DNA from: a virus
Reading direction: 5' to 3' (one strand)
Length of the DNA: 38,435 bases
Virus record (IMG/VR): IMGVR_UViG_3300042922_000789
Coordinates: 1 to 38,435 of that record
In this document: piece after piece, positions 1-6,970 of the stretch
How the letters are laid out: every line of letters begins with the position of its first letter
Position numbering within the stretch: the stretch's first letter is position 1
The notes under the pieces: model-generated
The model's input: only the letters and a program-made list of their open reading frames with translations
Told to the model about the DNA's origin: nothing
Database searches by the model: none
Made by a program: the position numbers and the translations under genes

Positions 1-60
1 ATTCTAATCAAACAAATATTTATAGATAATGAGGATATAAAAATAGAGTGGAATTTTTGA
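1..60 (+). CDS. 3' end of a serine recombinase gene, partial at window start
   Basis: Codons from base 1 read ILIKQIFIDNEDIKIEWNF then TGA, the same as the C-terminus of the integrase at 36927-38321. The body of the gene, if present, lies left of the window. It could be an intact recombinase of a neighbouring element or only a duplicated end. This fragment has no function of its own that can be read here. Confidence 0.75.
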   Translation: MLIKQIFIDNEDIKIEWNF

Positions 61-80
61 GTTCCACTCTTATTGTTTTT
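45..80 (+). terminator. Rho-independent terminator (left copy)
   Basis: AGAGTGGAA (45-53) pairs perfectly with TTCCACTCT (62-70). The recombinase stop codon lies in the loop and a T-rich tract follows. It is identical to the terminator at the right end. Confidence 0.8.
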
Positions 81-95
81 AGTTATTTATTTAGG

Positions 96-142
96 CACAC
101 ATGGACTAACTATGTCTCTTGATAAGCCATGTATGCACATGG
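96..142. other. Probable attachment-site core region (attL)
   Basis: The switch from repeated to unique sequence falls after GATAAG at 126. ACATGG (99-104) and CCATGT (127-132) form inverted arms around a 22-bp centre, and CCATGT/ACATGG (127-142) is a second dyad. Imperfect dyads around the crossover are usual for large serine integrase attP sites. Joining the right-end sequence up to GATAAG with CCATGT here gives the inferred attP of the excised circle. The exact crossover dinucleotide cannot be fixed from one strand arrangement. Confidence 0.55.
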
Positions 143-163
143 ATTTATATTTAATTAAATAAT

Positions 164-193
164 ATATTAGCGCATATTTTGTAGTATTGTCAA
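164..193 (-). promoter_or_regulatory. Candidate outward-facing promoter near attL
   Basis: On the minus strand a perfect -35 TTGACA (188-193) is followed after 18 bp by TAATAT (164-169). It would transcribe leftward over the attachment site and antisense to the duplicated recombinase 3' end, or into the flank. No gene inside the window depends on it. Confidence 0.35.
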
Positions 194-194
194 C

Positions 195-230
195 ACTCAC
201 GATTTTATTCTATAATCGAAATTTGTGAGT
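195..230 (-). other. Imperfect hairpin downstream of the ATPase gene
   Basis: ACTCAC (195-200) pairs with GTGAGT (225-230), with an inner CGATT/AATCG stem. It lies just past the stop of the ATPase gene, so it could end that transcript, but no T-run follows on the minus strand. It may instead be part of the attachment or promoter region. Confidence 0.3.
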
Positions 231-239
231 TTCCTTCAT

Positions 240-2558
240 TTATACTGGCTTTGGCAGCTTACTAATAAATTTTGCATAACCTTTCTGATATTTAATTAAA
301 TTTAAAGAAGTAAACCTTTTCAAATTCAATAAGTCTTCTATCTCATATGGTTTCAATTCATCTTCAAGTTCTTTATATACTGTCTTATCTGCTCCATGCA
401 GTAGCATATATGAGCTGTTACCACTCTTAAGCTCTTCCTTCAATGTACCAATCTGATTGAGGTAGTGGCAGCTGAATACATACTTATTCCCAAACTTACG
501 CACCTGGTTAATTGTTTCTTTAATAAGCCTAGCTGCAGTTGGAGCTTGATATAGTTCATCAATTATTTCATGGCAGCGTGTGGGTTGATTATGCATAGAC
601 CCTCTTATCTTGGTTGCTAAAATTATCTTACTGCAGAAATACGTTACCAACACATTCTTAACCATCTTGCTTCCGAAGGTGTCCTCTGGCATCTTGATCA
701 GGATTACTTTGCCCTGCTCCATTGCCTGAACAAAGTCAATATTGTTGGAGCAGCCTTTGCTGTACATGTATTTTAAATATATGTTTTCTCTGATAAGGTT
801 TATACGGTCCAGTATCCCATCAATCTTGCTATCTCTTGTTCCAGTTAGCTCAGATAGAACTTCTTTTGTATCAGGATCCTTTGCAATGGTATATTCATTT
901 AGTTCTTCAAGCGCACCTATTTCTTCATCTAGAAGCACCTTCATAGACTCTGGTATTGCATCAATGTATTCCTGTCTCTTTCTATAATCTTGAAGACACA
1001 TTATAGCTGATTTTATATTTATATCAAAGAGAAAAGCTACGTTGCATGCTGCAGATAAATATCTGCGCATTTTGGAGGTAAGTGGAAGACCTTCATTGTT
1101 GATACTATCAACTAAAGCCAATGTCTGTTCAGCCATGAGATTAGCAGCCTTAAGTCTCTCAAAATCACTTTTATCAGTTCGCTTGATCTCATTATACCCA
1201 AGACCCTGTAGTTGAGATTCGTTAGAGCAATCAATGATAACGAGATCTTCCTTTGGCACTACTCTTTCAATATCATCTGATAACTCACAATTTTTTATGA
1301 AGTCAATAGCTATTACTGCTTCTTTGCGCTTCCTAGCATATTTTACATAGTTAGCAATATAAGTAGTTTTCCCACAACCAGGAGGACCCACAATCGTCAA
1401 TGGTAGATTCCCAAGGTTATACTCATCCGGCAGATAGGAAGGGTATTCTTTGCCTTTAAATGTGGCATCTCCAAGGTATATATATCCTTTATTTATTTCC
1501 TCTGGTATTGGAGATTCAAGCACATCTACTTTTTCAATATTAGAGTGCTGTTGCAATAATGTCCTCCCCGGTATTTGAATTAAGTTAGAAGCTTCCTCTG
1601 TGCTGATAATGTTAGTGGATACACCTTTGATTTTGAAGTCCTCTATACTATATACACACTTAACAGCTCTATATGAAAGGCTGTTATCTTCCGACAAGGT
1701 TTTATAACTCTCGCATACCGCTATAGCATTATTCTTAGCTCTTGTTTCGCTTTGGCTCTCACTGATCACCAGCATCTGTGCATCTAATATATTTCTATCT
1801 GACTTTCTCAAGGTTGTAGCAGAAAGCATTTTAAACAGCTGCATACCTGGACCTTCATCCTTACGTCCTTCAGTTATATTTTTGCCATCTCCTATGAAAT
1901 TGGCCATTTCTTCAAAAGTCATAATGAATATCTTCATAATTTCATCTATTAGGTACATCATCATATAGCCAATATTAAGTTTTTGCTTATCAATTGGAGT
2001 ATTCTTTTTTATCTTCTCCATAGTATCACGGTGTTTATTGTACCAGGCGGATTGATTAGTCGGCATGAAGTTATATAATACCCCTACTCGATCATCCTGT
2101 TCCATAATATCAATTACATTCAAAATACTGTTCAGCGGCTCATTACTCTTTTTATCAACCTTAAGGCTTAGAGCATCCTCTTTTCGATATACCAGTTCAT
2201 GCTTCACAGCTTTACTTGAGAACATCGGCACTTTTGCAACTCTTTGTATGGTAGCTTTTGGCCATGTATTGCTACACTTCTCTAATACCAACTTTTCAAA
2301 CTCTTCCGGAGTAATAATATAAAAGCTTACCTCTTTCAAACTTATATCTATAAAAAATGCTGTTTTATTTGGCAGCCTATAGGTAAGCTGGTGACTCTTA
2401 AACTTTAGTCTATCGATAGGAAGGTTATACATATTACATATAACCCTTGCTATATTTTCGCTGTCATAGTTTCTTATTGAGGTATCAGGAATTATCTTTA
2501 GTATGCTGTACTTTGGATTATAGATTTTAAAGAATTCGCTTGCTTTCATCCACTTCAT
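240..2558 (-). CDS. VirB4/HerA-class membrane-complex ATPase
   Basis: 772-aa ATPase of the HerA-FtsK superfamily. A Walker A motif GPPGCGKTT is at residues 391-399, a Walker B-like acidic pair IIDELYQAP at 666-674 (D667, E668), and a later polar motif FSCHYLNQ near 695-702. The first ~370 residues have no motif that I recognise, which fits the family pattern of a variable N-terminal domain before the motor. VirB4 and HerA relatives power type IV secretion or DNA translocation at the membrane. ATG start follows AAGGTGA and lies 2 bp from the upstream stop, so it is translationally coupled to two small membrane proteins in virB2-B3-B4 order. No relaxase or VirD4 partner is in the window. HerA-type helicase or FtsK-like pump are alternatives. 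Confidence 0.72.
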   Translation of the reverse strand: MKWMKASEFFKIYNPKYSILKIIPDTSIRNYDSENIARVICNMYNLPIDRLKFKSHQLTYRLPNKTAFFIDISLKEVSFYIITPEEFEKLVLEKCSNTWPKATIQRVAKVPMFSSKAVKHELVYRKEDALSLKVDKKSNEPLNSILNVIDIMEQDDRVGVLYNFMPTNQSAWYNKHRDTMEKIKKNTPIDKQKLNIGYMMMYLIDEIMKIFIMTFEEMANFIGDGKNITEGRKDEGPGMQLFKMLSATTLRKSDRNILDAQMLVISESQSETRAKNNAIAVCESYKTLSEDNSLSYRAVKCVYSIEDFKIKGVSTNIISTEEASNLIQIPGRTLLQQHSNIEKVDVLESPIPEEINKGYIYLGDATFKGKEYPSYLPDEYNLGNLPLTIVGPPGCGKTTYIANYVKYARKRKEAVIAIDFIKNCELSDDIERVVPKEDLVIIDCSNESQLQGLGYNEIKRTDKSDFERLKAANLMAEQTLALVDSINNEGLPLTSKMRRYLSAACNVAFLFDINIKSAIMCLQDYRKRQEYIDAIPESMKVLLDEEIGALEELNEYTIAKDPDTKEVLSELTGTRDSKIDGILDRINLIRENIYLKYMYSKGCSNNIDFVQAMEQGKVILIKMPEDTFGSKMVKNVLVTYFCSKIILATKIRGSMHNQPTRCHEIIDELYQAPTAARLIKETINQVRKFGNKYVFSCHYLNQIGTLKEELKSGNSSYMLLHGADKTVYKELEDELKPYEIEDLLNLKRFTSLNLIKYQKGYAKFISKLPKPV

Positions 2559-2559
2559 G

Positions 2560-2832
2560 CTACATCACCTTATTGAATATCATGATTGTCAAGTATACGA
2601 AGAATGCCATCTGAGCATATATCCTAGCCTTCTTTACCCCTAAGAGATAAACAACTAAACTGATACAGAATATCGATAGGCATACATAAAAGCTAAGATT
2701 AACTGCAGTGTTCCATAACCAAAGCAACAGCTCCTTTGGATGGGTAATATAGTGATATACACTTTTTATAATGTCGAAGTACTCTCTTGTGGACTCATTG
2801 AACCTTTTTAAGCTATCTATCATATCCCACAT
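2560..2832 (-). CDS. Small two-helix membrane protein, VirB3-like position
   Basis: About 90 aa. An N-terminal amphipathic stretch (MIDSLKRFNESTREYFDI) precedes two or three hydrophobic segments (about residues 38-63 and 68-88). The ATG at 2832 preceded by AGGTG is preferred; a GTG at 2841 directly after the upstream stop is an alternative. It sits between the secreted small protein and the ATPase with almost no spacing. VirB3 proteins are small membrane proteins encoded immediately before virB4, so position and size suggest that role, but there is no diagnostic sequence motif. Confidence 0.55.
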   Translation of the reverse strand: MWDMIDSLKRFNESTREYFDIIKSVYHYITHPKELLLWLWNTAVNLSFYVCLSIFCISLVVYLLGVKKARIYAQMAFFVYLTIMIFNKVM

Positions 2833-2841
2833 ACACCGCAC

Positions 2842-3123
2842 CTACCTCCCAAAGGTTTTATCAATCATAACGAATACATTTGGCACCACATAACTTGCGA
2901 TATAGGTAAGCACGCAGGTTATTACAAGTTTCTTACCTTTATCGTCATGTTTAAGCATTTGTAAATACAATCCATAGATACTGGAAAAAATCCCTACCCA
3001 AAACAAACCTTTTCTAAAAGCTGTAAGGAGCTTCCAGAAGTCATCATCTCCACTGGTAGCATTAACAGTTGTAGTTAATATTAATATAGCAATTAGTAGA
3101 AACACTAATAGTTTTTTATACAT
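2842..3123 (-). CDS. Exported small two-helix protein, VirB2/TrbC pilin-like
   Basis: 93 aa. The N-terminus MYKKLLVFLLIAILILTTTV is a clear signal peptide, with a likely signal peptidase site after VNA (residues 20-22). The mature part has an acidic DDD cluster and two hydrophobic segments (about residues 39-58 and 67-88) separated by a basic HDDKGKK loop. This architecture is that of VirB2/TrbC pilins. SD is AAGGAGGG, spaced well. It is first of a tightly packed three-gene operon with the ATPase. A membrane subunit of an unrelated transporter cannot be excluded. Confidence 0.6.
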   Translation of the reverse strand: MYKKLLVFLLIAILILTTTVNATSGDDDFWKLLTAFRKGLFWVGIFSSIYGLYLQMLKHDDKGKKLVITCVLTYIASYVVPNVFVMIDKTFGR

Positions 3124-3165
3124 AAAAACCCTCCTTATTGTAGATAATATAATTGAGGTGATATC

Positions 3166-3243
3166 ATGGGATTTATAATATTTGGCGGTTGCTGCATAGC
3201 AGCATCAGGAGTGCTTTATCTTATAGAATTGGCTTATCATTAG
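3166..3243 (+). CDS. Possible 25-aa hydrophobic peptide on opposite strand
   Basis: ATG preceded by GAGGTGAT with good spacing opens a 25-codon frame, MGFIIFGGCCIAASGVLYLI..., which is almost wholly hydrophobic. It runs opposite to every neighbour, between the pilin-like gene and parR. Such short hydrophobic peptides resemble type I toxins, but no antisense RNA promoter is evident. It could be chance. The remaining DNA to 3351 holds a GC-rich dyad near 3300-3325 and no other gene. Confidence 0.3.
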   Translation: MGFIIFGGCCIAASGVLYLIELAYH

Positions 3244-3351
3244 ATTATTCGAGGTGTACTAGCATAATTTGTAAATTTCAATCATACGCTATATTGCGTA
3301 GCGCAAGCGGGCTTGCACGCTGGAGCTGCAGTATACGCGGCTATGGCCATA

Positions 3352-3549
3352 CTATATGCTTTCAAGAATATCAATAATTTCCTCACTCTTTACCTCAGTT
3401 ACAGCTGGGGTAATATTTATTTTTTGGTCTTTGTGATTCAAATAGAACTTAAGTGCATCCTTTATAAAATTGCTTTTATCTCCCTGCTCTACTACCTTAT
3501 CAAATAATTCTTTTTCTTTTTTCTTAAAGCTTACTAATACCTTTGCCAT
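3352..3549 (-). CDS. parR: ParR-like ribbon-helix-helix DNA-binding protein
   Basis: 65 aa. The N-terminal strand AKVLVSFKKKEKELFDKV followed by helices SNFIKDALKFYLNH fits a ribbon-helix-helix fold; the acidic tail EVKSEEIIDILESI could contact the actin partner. It overlaps the end of the parM-like gene by 16 bp, the usual parM-parR order. In such systems ParR binds centromere repeats and caps ParM filaments. The assignment rests on size, fold pattern and position. Confidence 0.72.
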   Translation of the reverse strand: MAKVLVSFKKKEKELFDKVVEQGDKSNFIKDALKFYLNHKDQKINITPAVTEVKSEEIIDILESI

Positions 3550-4424
3550 AAACTCACCCCTATCTTTTTAAAACCTGCTGCGTTTGCAAATTGTGCATTT
3601 GTCATGATACTGATTCCTGGTATTCGCTTATCAAACAACTGCTTCAATACGTATGCTCCACCACCCACCAAAATCACTTTAGCGGTTTTTGCCGGATATT
3701 TAAGTAGTAGTTCCTTTAGGATCTTATCTGTATGCTCTTCTATAATGCATCTTATAAAGCCTGTGTCCTGTCTTTCTCCATATATGCTCAAACCATTCTT
3801 TAGAATTCTCTCTCCATCTTCAATCTCAAATAGTGTCTCATATTTAGAATTAATAGCTGCAACCATCTTGGAGAATAAAGTAAGAGTACCCTCATATATT
3901 GTTGAGTGCTGTGTTACTTTTCTTTTGCCGTTAACCACCTGCAGCAATGCAATAATAACTGTGCGCCCTCCTATATCTATATAAACTCTGTCCTCCGTGT
4001 CATCTATGGAATCAAGCGAATAATGAGCTCCAAGGCACTGAGGGAACACTTCTGCTTTGGTAATTGAAATTACCCTCTTTTGTTTATTCAGTTCAAACTC
4101 AACATACCTGTTGCTTAACAACATTTCCTTCATTTGTTCCTTTTGTGAGTTAAAGAGTCCTAATGGAAGTCCTGCAACAACTTGAAAATCACTTTGATTG
4201 CTCGACTTTGCGAGAGCTGCCAATAAACAGACTTTCGTAATTTCCTTATTTATTCTGTTAAGGTCAACTTCTATATTGCCTTCACCTACAACAAAGGTCT
4301 TATTATCAAGCTTTAGTTGCATACCATCTCCCATAATATCCTCTTGTGTACTTATTCTTGAAGGAAATATTATGCCTTCAGATGTCTTTGTTTTATCATA
4401 GCCTTGGTCATATCCAATAATCAT
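3534..4424 (-). CDS. parM: ParM/StbA-like actin ATPase for DNA segregation
   Basis: 296 aa with actin-fold signatures: phosphate-1 motif IIGYDQGYDKTK (residues 2-13), phosphate-2 motif YIDIGGRT near 148-155, and adenosine motif VILVGGGAYVLK near 250-261. ParM polymers push replicated plasmids apart. SD AAAGGAGG lies slightly far (about 12 bp) from the ATG. The gene is followed by an overlapping parR and preceded by an AT-rich repeat region and another ribbon-helix-helix gene. Partition genes are typical of plasmids and plasmid-prophages and would be superfluous in a strictly integrated phage. Confidence 0.85.
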   Translation of the reverse strand: MIIGYDQGYDKTKTSEGIIFPSRISTQEDIMGDGMQLKLDNKTFVVGEGNIEVDLNRINKEITKVCLLAALAKSSNQSDFQVVAGLPLGLFNSQKEQMKEMLLSNRYVEFELNKQKRVISITKAEVFPQCLGAHYSLDSIDDTEDRVYIDIGGRTVIIALLQVVNGKRKVTQHSTIYEGTLTLFSKMVAAINSKYETLFEIEDGERILKNGLSIYGERQDTGFIRCIIEEHTDKILKELLLKYPAKTAKVILVGGGAYVLKQLFDKRIPGISIMTNAQFANAAGFKKIGVSLWQRY

Positions 4425-4442
4425 ATATACTTTTACCTCCTT

Positions 4443-4516
4443 TTATATATTTGTATATACTACTTGTTGTGTGTTTCGTATATCCTTTGTTATATTTATA
4501 TATCTATGTATATATA
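4443..4516. other. Candidate centromere-like (parC) repeat region
   Basis: This AT-rich gap upstream of parM contains GTATAT at 4453, 4478 and 4508 plus several TTATAT words. Centromeres of parMRC systems lie upstream of parM and consist of short repeats. The repeat is degenerate and partly low-complexity, so this is suggestive only. The parM promoter must also lie here. Confidence 0.35.
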
Positions 4517-4531
4517 TTTATTACTAAATTG

Positions 4532-4566
4532 GTAAAAAAAATAAGCCCTATTCTTCTTTAGGGCTT
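4532..4566 (-). terminator. Rho-independent terminator after the small RHH gene
   Basis: AAGCCCTA (4543-4550) pairs with TAGGGCTT (4559-4566); on the minus strand the stem is followed by TTATTTTTTTT. The stop codon of the 51-aa gene lies in the stem. It separates that gene from parMR, which therefore needs its own promoter. Confidence 0.8.
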
Positions 4567-4703
4567 TTCTTCAACATATCTTCATATATTAATTGTTTTA
4601 CATATGCACTAGGACCTATTAATGCGCTTTGTTCCTTGAGAAACTTTATAATCTTTTGCTCAAGATCTGTCTGCTTAAAACTGATCAGTATCTTCTCAGG
4701 CAT
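4548..4703 (-). CDS. 51-aa ribbon-helix-helix-like protein
   Basis: MPEKILISFKQTDLEQKIIK starts a 51-aa protein whose pattern (short strand, two helices with SAYVKQLIYEDM) parallels the ParR-like protein at 3352-3549. It lies immediately upstream of the candidate centromere and ends in a terminator. It could be a second repressor of the parM promoter or a divergent ParR. The SD is weak (GGGGTG further upstream). Confidence 0.6.
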   Translation of the reverse strand: MPEKILISFKQTDLEQKIIKFLKEQSALIGPSAYVKQLIYEDMLKKSPKEE

Positions 4704-4775
4704 ATAAATCACCCCACACTAGTATTTTATGGAATTATTCTATGTAAGATGATTAAAATCCTTTTTATAATATCT

Positions 4776-5057
4776 CTAACCCACCTTAAGCATATGCCAT
4801 TTACATGATTGCTGGTCATACTGCAACTTAAAAGATACTAATGTATCCTCAATTATTGATTGACAATTAAATGTATAAGCTTTATTTTGATTACCATTCA
4901 TTGTGCCAAATGTATTTTTTAAATCTTGCTCTATAACCTTATCAATCTTAATAACATGGACCCCTTCTTCATCTTCAAACTTTATTCTATTAGGTCTGAT
5001 ACCGCCTTTTGGATCAAACGTAGCTATACACTCAACATGATATTTCTCACCAGCCAT
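4776..5057 (-). CDS. Conserved hypothetical protein, 93 aa
   Basis: The start is placed at MAGEKYHVECIATFD because GGAGGG lies 8 bp upstream; an in-frame ATG 15 bp earlier overlaps that SD. The protein is soluble, rich in beta-type residues, with two Cys near 65 and 86. It resembles small hypothetical proteins that I recall from clostridial genomes (PNRIKFEDEEG stretch), without known function. It is a stand-alone unit between the partition genes and the 165-aa gene. Confidence 0.7.
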   Translation of the reverse strand: MAGEKYHVECIATFDPKGGIRPNRIKFEDEEGVHVIKIDKVIEQDLKNTFGTMNGNQNKAYTFNCQSIIEDTLVSFKLQYDQQSCKWHMLKVG

Positions 5058-5120
5058 GCCATCCCTCCACACTCACATTTTAGTTAATTATACCAAACAT
5101 ATGTTTGCATTAAAACAGCA

Positions 5121-5149
5121 AAATAAAAAAGGTGCAGCCGAGCTACACC
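5121..5149 (-). terminator. Rho-independent terminator
   Basis: GGTGCAGC (5131-5138) and GCTACACC (5142-5149) form an 8-bp stem (one G-U on the minus strand) with a 3-nt loop, followed on the minus strand by TTTTTTATTTT. It ends the 165-aa gene. Confidence 0.85.
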
Positions 5150-5183
5150 CCATGTAATAAGATTATATAGATGAAAACTTTTT

Positions 5184-5681
5184 TTATAAAACCACTGTTC
5201 CATTCACATTTTTACTATCAAAAGTTAATTTATTGAATTCAGAAACAAATTTGTGTATCTTAAAAACATCAATCGTATTTTTTACAGCAATCTGAGCATC
5301 TTTCCCTTCAGAATTAATATAATCGACTAGAAGATATATTTCTGGAGGCTTCTTTGATGTTTTCTTGCCGGTCCCGCTTATACCTCCAACCACAGCTCCT
5401 ACAGGACCAAGCAGTAGGCCGCCTACTATCGCACGTCCCATAACACTCTTATCCTTCTCAAACGTCTCCTGTTCTATCATCACTTCTGCCTTTACAAGTC
5501 TATCCTTTGGAATTTCAAATGTAGTTTTATCTTTGTTTGCTGCTTCAATAATTAGTTTATCAGGAAAAAGCTGCAACTTTGCAGTCACCAAACTAGCCAA
5601 TCCTAATCCCTCGGAATGAGTGCCTCTAAATGATATAATTTCACCGTTATCAGCAGGCTTCTTCACACCAAACAAACCCAT
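5184..5681 (-). CDS. Hypothetical protein with glycine-rich hydrophobic segment
   Basis: 165 aa, not recognised. Residues about 81-104 (GRAIVGGLLLGPVGAVVGGI) form a glycine-zipper-like membrane segment; both sides look like beta-rich soluble domains, the first resembling PH-like or SHOCT-associated folds (unproven). SD GGAGG is well placed. The gene is a separate unit with its own terminator, located after the lysis genes where phages carry lysogenic-conversion genes. Confidence 0.65.
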   Translation of the reverse strand: MGLFGVKKPADNGEIISFRGTHSEGLGLASLVTAKLQLFPDKLIIEAANKDKTTFEIPKDRLVKAEVMIEQETFEKDKSVMGRAIVGGLLLGPVGAVVGGISGTGKKTSKKPPEIYLLVDYINSEGKDAQIAVKNTIDVFKIHKFVSEFNKLTFDSKNVNGTVVL

Positions 5682-5731
5682 ATCATAACCTCCAATTTTT
5701 AATATATTAACCTAACATTACCATACTTGAA

Positions 5732-5763
5732 CAAATAAAAAAAGGTGCAGCCGAAGCTACACC
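5732..5763 (-). terminator. Rho-independent terminator of the late operon
   Basis: GGTGCAGC (5744-5751), loop CGAA, GCTACACC (5756-5763); on the minus strand the loop is TTCG and eight T follow. It overlaps the stop codon of the glycosidase gene. The stem is identical to that at 5131-5149. Confidence 0.88.
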
Positions 5764-6440
5764 CATGAAATAACGGAATATAATTGTCTAGTTGTACTGA
5801 TTAAGCTTTTTCCGCCTACTTTAAGTACTGTAGAACCACCACCATCTAAGGTGATTCCCATTGTACAACCTAAATTTAATAATGTTTGCCTACCTCTTGC
5901 AATATTACTATCAGGTCTTACTGCTATAATAATCTTATTAGCTTTAGGGTTATATCCTATTACAGGTCGGCTTGTTACTCTGCCTATATCAGAGAAGTCT
6001 CTTACGATACCGTCTCTGCATTTTCTTTTGCAGAAACCTTCTTCTTTCATGCAGATTTTAGGAAGTATAGAGCACCCACCTACTGCGAACCAAACATTTA
6101 TCTCTTGGTTCAGGTCTGTAATTGACTTTACAGCTACTTTGCCATCACGATAGACTATTAATGTTCCTGCTGGATATGGTAGGCTTAGATGGTCAATATG
6201 TGGCTGCCTGTTGCAGATTATTTTACCCTCACTTGCTAATATGCTAATAGGTACGGCTTTTACTTTATTAGTCTTCTTACCAGTTTCATAAACCGCATCC
6301 CAGGTGATAAATCCAGGAGTAACCATATTTTTTAATGGCATCTTATTAGCTGCCATATCATGTACAGATATCCTTAAATCCAAAGGATCTAATTCTACTA
6401 CATGAGTTGAAGCTACTTTAGAATATTTCACTCTGACCAC
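5757..6440 (-). CDS. Phosphodiester glycosidase (NAGPA-domain) protein
   Basis: 227 aa. The motif GITLDGGGSTVLKVGG near residues 196-211 is characteristic of the NAGPA (phosphodiester glycosidase, DUF2233-like) family, as is a central VGGCSILP stretch. Related proteins act on sugar phosphodiesters; in a phage this would be the cell envelope, for example wall teichoic acid. There is no obvious signal peptide. It overlaps the endolysin gene by 13 bp and is last in the lysis cluster, which suggests an accessory wall-degrading role. Confidence 0.8.
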   Translation of the reverse strand: MVRVKYSKVASTHVVELDPLDLRISVHDMAANKMPLKNMVTPGFITWDAVYETGKKTNKVKAVPISILASEGKIICNRQPHIDHLSLPYPAGTLIVYRDGKVAVKSITDLNQEINVWFAVGGCSILPKICMKEEGFCKRKCRDGIVRDFSDIGRVTSRPVIGYNPKANKIIIAVRPDSNIARGRQTLLNLGCTMGITLDGGGSTVLKVGGKSLISTTRQLYSVISWV

Positions 6441-6784
6441 CTTGCCTTAAACCCTCTTACATCAACATGAGTAAATGTTTTGTATGCGCCTATACCATCA
6501 AAACCGATTTCTTCTGCTAGTTTTGCGACTTCTTTTGGTGTTAATCCATCAATTTTTATATCTGCTGCTGTTCCTGCCATGTGCTGTGATTTTGGCGCAC
6601 CACCTATTTTTTTATTATATTCTGGTGTTCTATATCCTGATACTATTGAAATAGGTTTTTGCACCTTATCCCTTAGATGTTGAAGTAATACTAATAATCT
6701 TTCGTCAATTTTTACAAGTTGTGAGCCGTCTTTGCATTGAAATTCATGGAGTGAAAAGTTTGGAGATATTTTAATATTATTCAC
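6428..6784 (-). CDS. Endolysin, peptidase M15 family D-Ala carboxypeptidase-like
   Basis: 118 aa; a single catalytic domain. The zinc ligands are visible: SQHMAGTAAD (H68, D75) and HVDVRG (H106), matching the M15 pattern SxHxxGxAxD...HxD, with the preceding SGYRTPEYN. It cleaves peptidoglycan stem or cross peptides. GTG start at 6784, preceded by AGGTGA. No cell-wall binding domain is present, so binding may rely on the catalytic domain. It lies directly after the holin-like gene. Confidence 0.9.
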   Translation of the reverse strand: MNNIKISPNFSLHEFQCKDGSQLVKIDERLLVLLQHLRDKVQKPISIVSGYRTPEYNKKIGGAPKSQHMAGTAADIKIDGLTPKEVAKLAEEIGFDGIGAYKTFTHVDVRGFKARWSE

Positions 6785-6786
6785 TA

Positions 6787-6969
6787 TTATTCACCTACTT
6801 TCTTTTTTGTAAAAAAATAAGTGGCTATCATAGTAGTTACATTGCTAAACAGTAAAAACACTTTTTCATCTATAGCTCTTCCGCTAATCACCATATAAAC
6901 TAACGTTGATACAAGCATTAAGGTTGAAATGCTTTTTACATCAATTAACTTTGCTAATTTTTCTAACAT
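6787..6969 (-). CDS. Holin-like small membrane protein
   Basis: 60 aa with two hydrophobic helices (about residues 14-29 and 35-53) and a basic tail FFTKKKVGE. Size, topology and location immediately upstream of the endolysin fit a class II holin. SD GGGG is about 10 bp from the ATG. Confidence 0.65.
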   Translation of the reverse strand: MLEKLAKLIDVKSISTLMLVSTLVYMVISGRAIDEKVFLLFSNVTTMIATYFFTKKKVGE

Positions 6970-6970
6970 A

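Larger units (their letters stand above)
1..126. repeat. Left copy of 126-bp terminal direct repeat (attL side)
   Basis: Bases 1-126 are identical to 38262-38387; the copies diverge at base 127 (ccatgtatgc here, gtaataattt on the right). The repeat spans the last 19 codons of a serine recombinase, its terminator and about 50 bp of downstream DNA. Since the window begins inside the repeat, its true left edge is unknown. Large serine recombinases normally leave only a few identical bases, so so long a repeat implies that the target site was itself the 3' end of a closely related recombinase gene, or that elements lie in tandem. Confidence 0.93.

Noticed and set aside
3300-3325. GC-rich dyad GCAAGC/GCTTGC as a terminator of parR
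   Set aside because: No T-run follows on either strand, so it was not called as a terminator.
3604-3984. 126-codon plus-strand frame opposite parM
   Set aside because: It is a shadow of the actin-like gene, has no ribosome site and no recognisable protein pattern.
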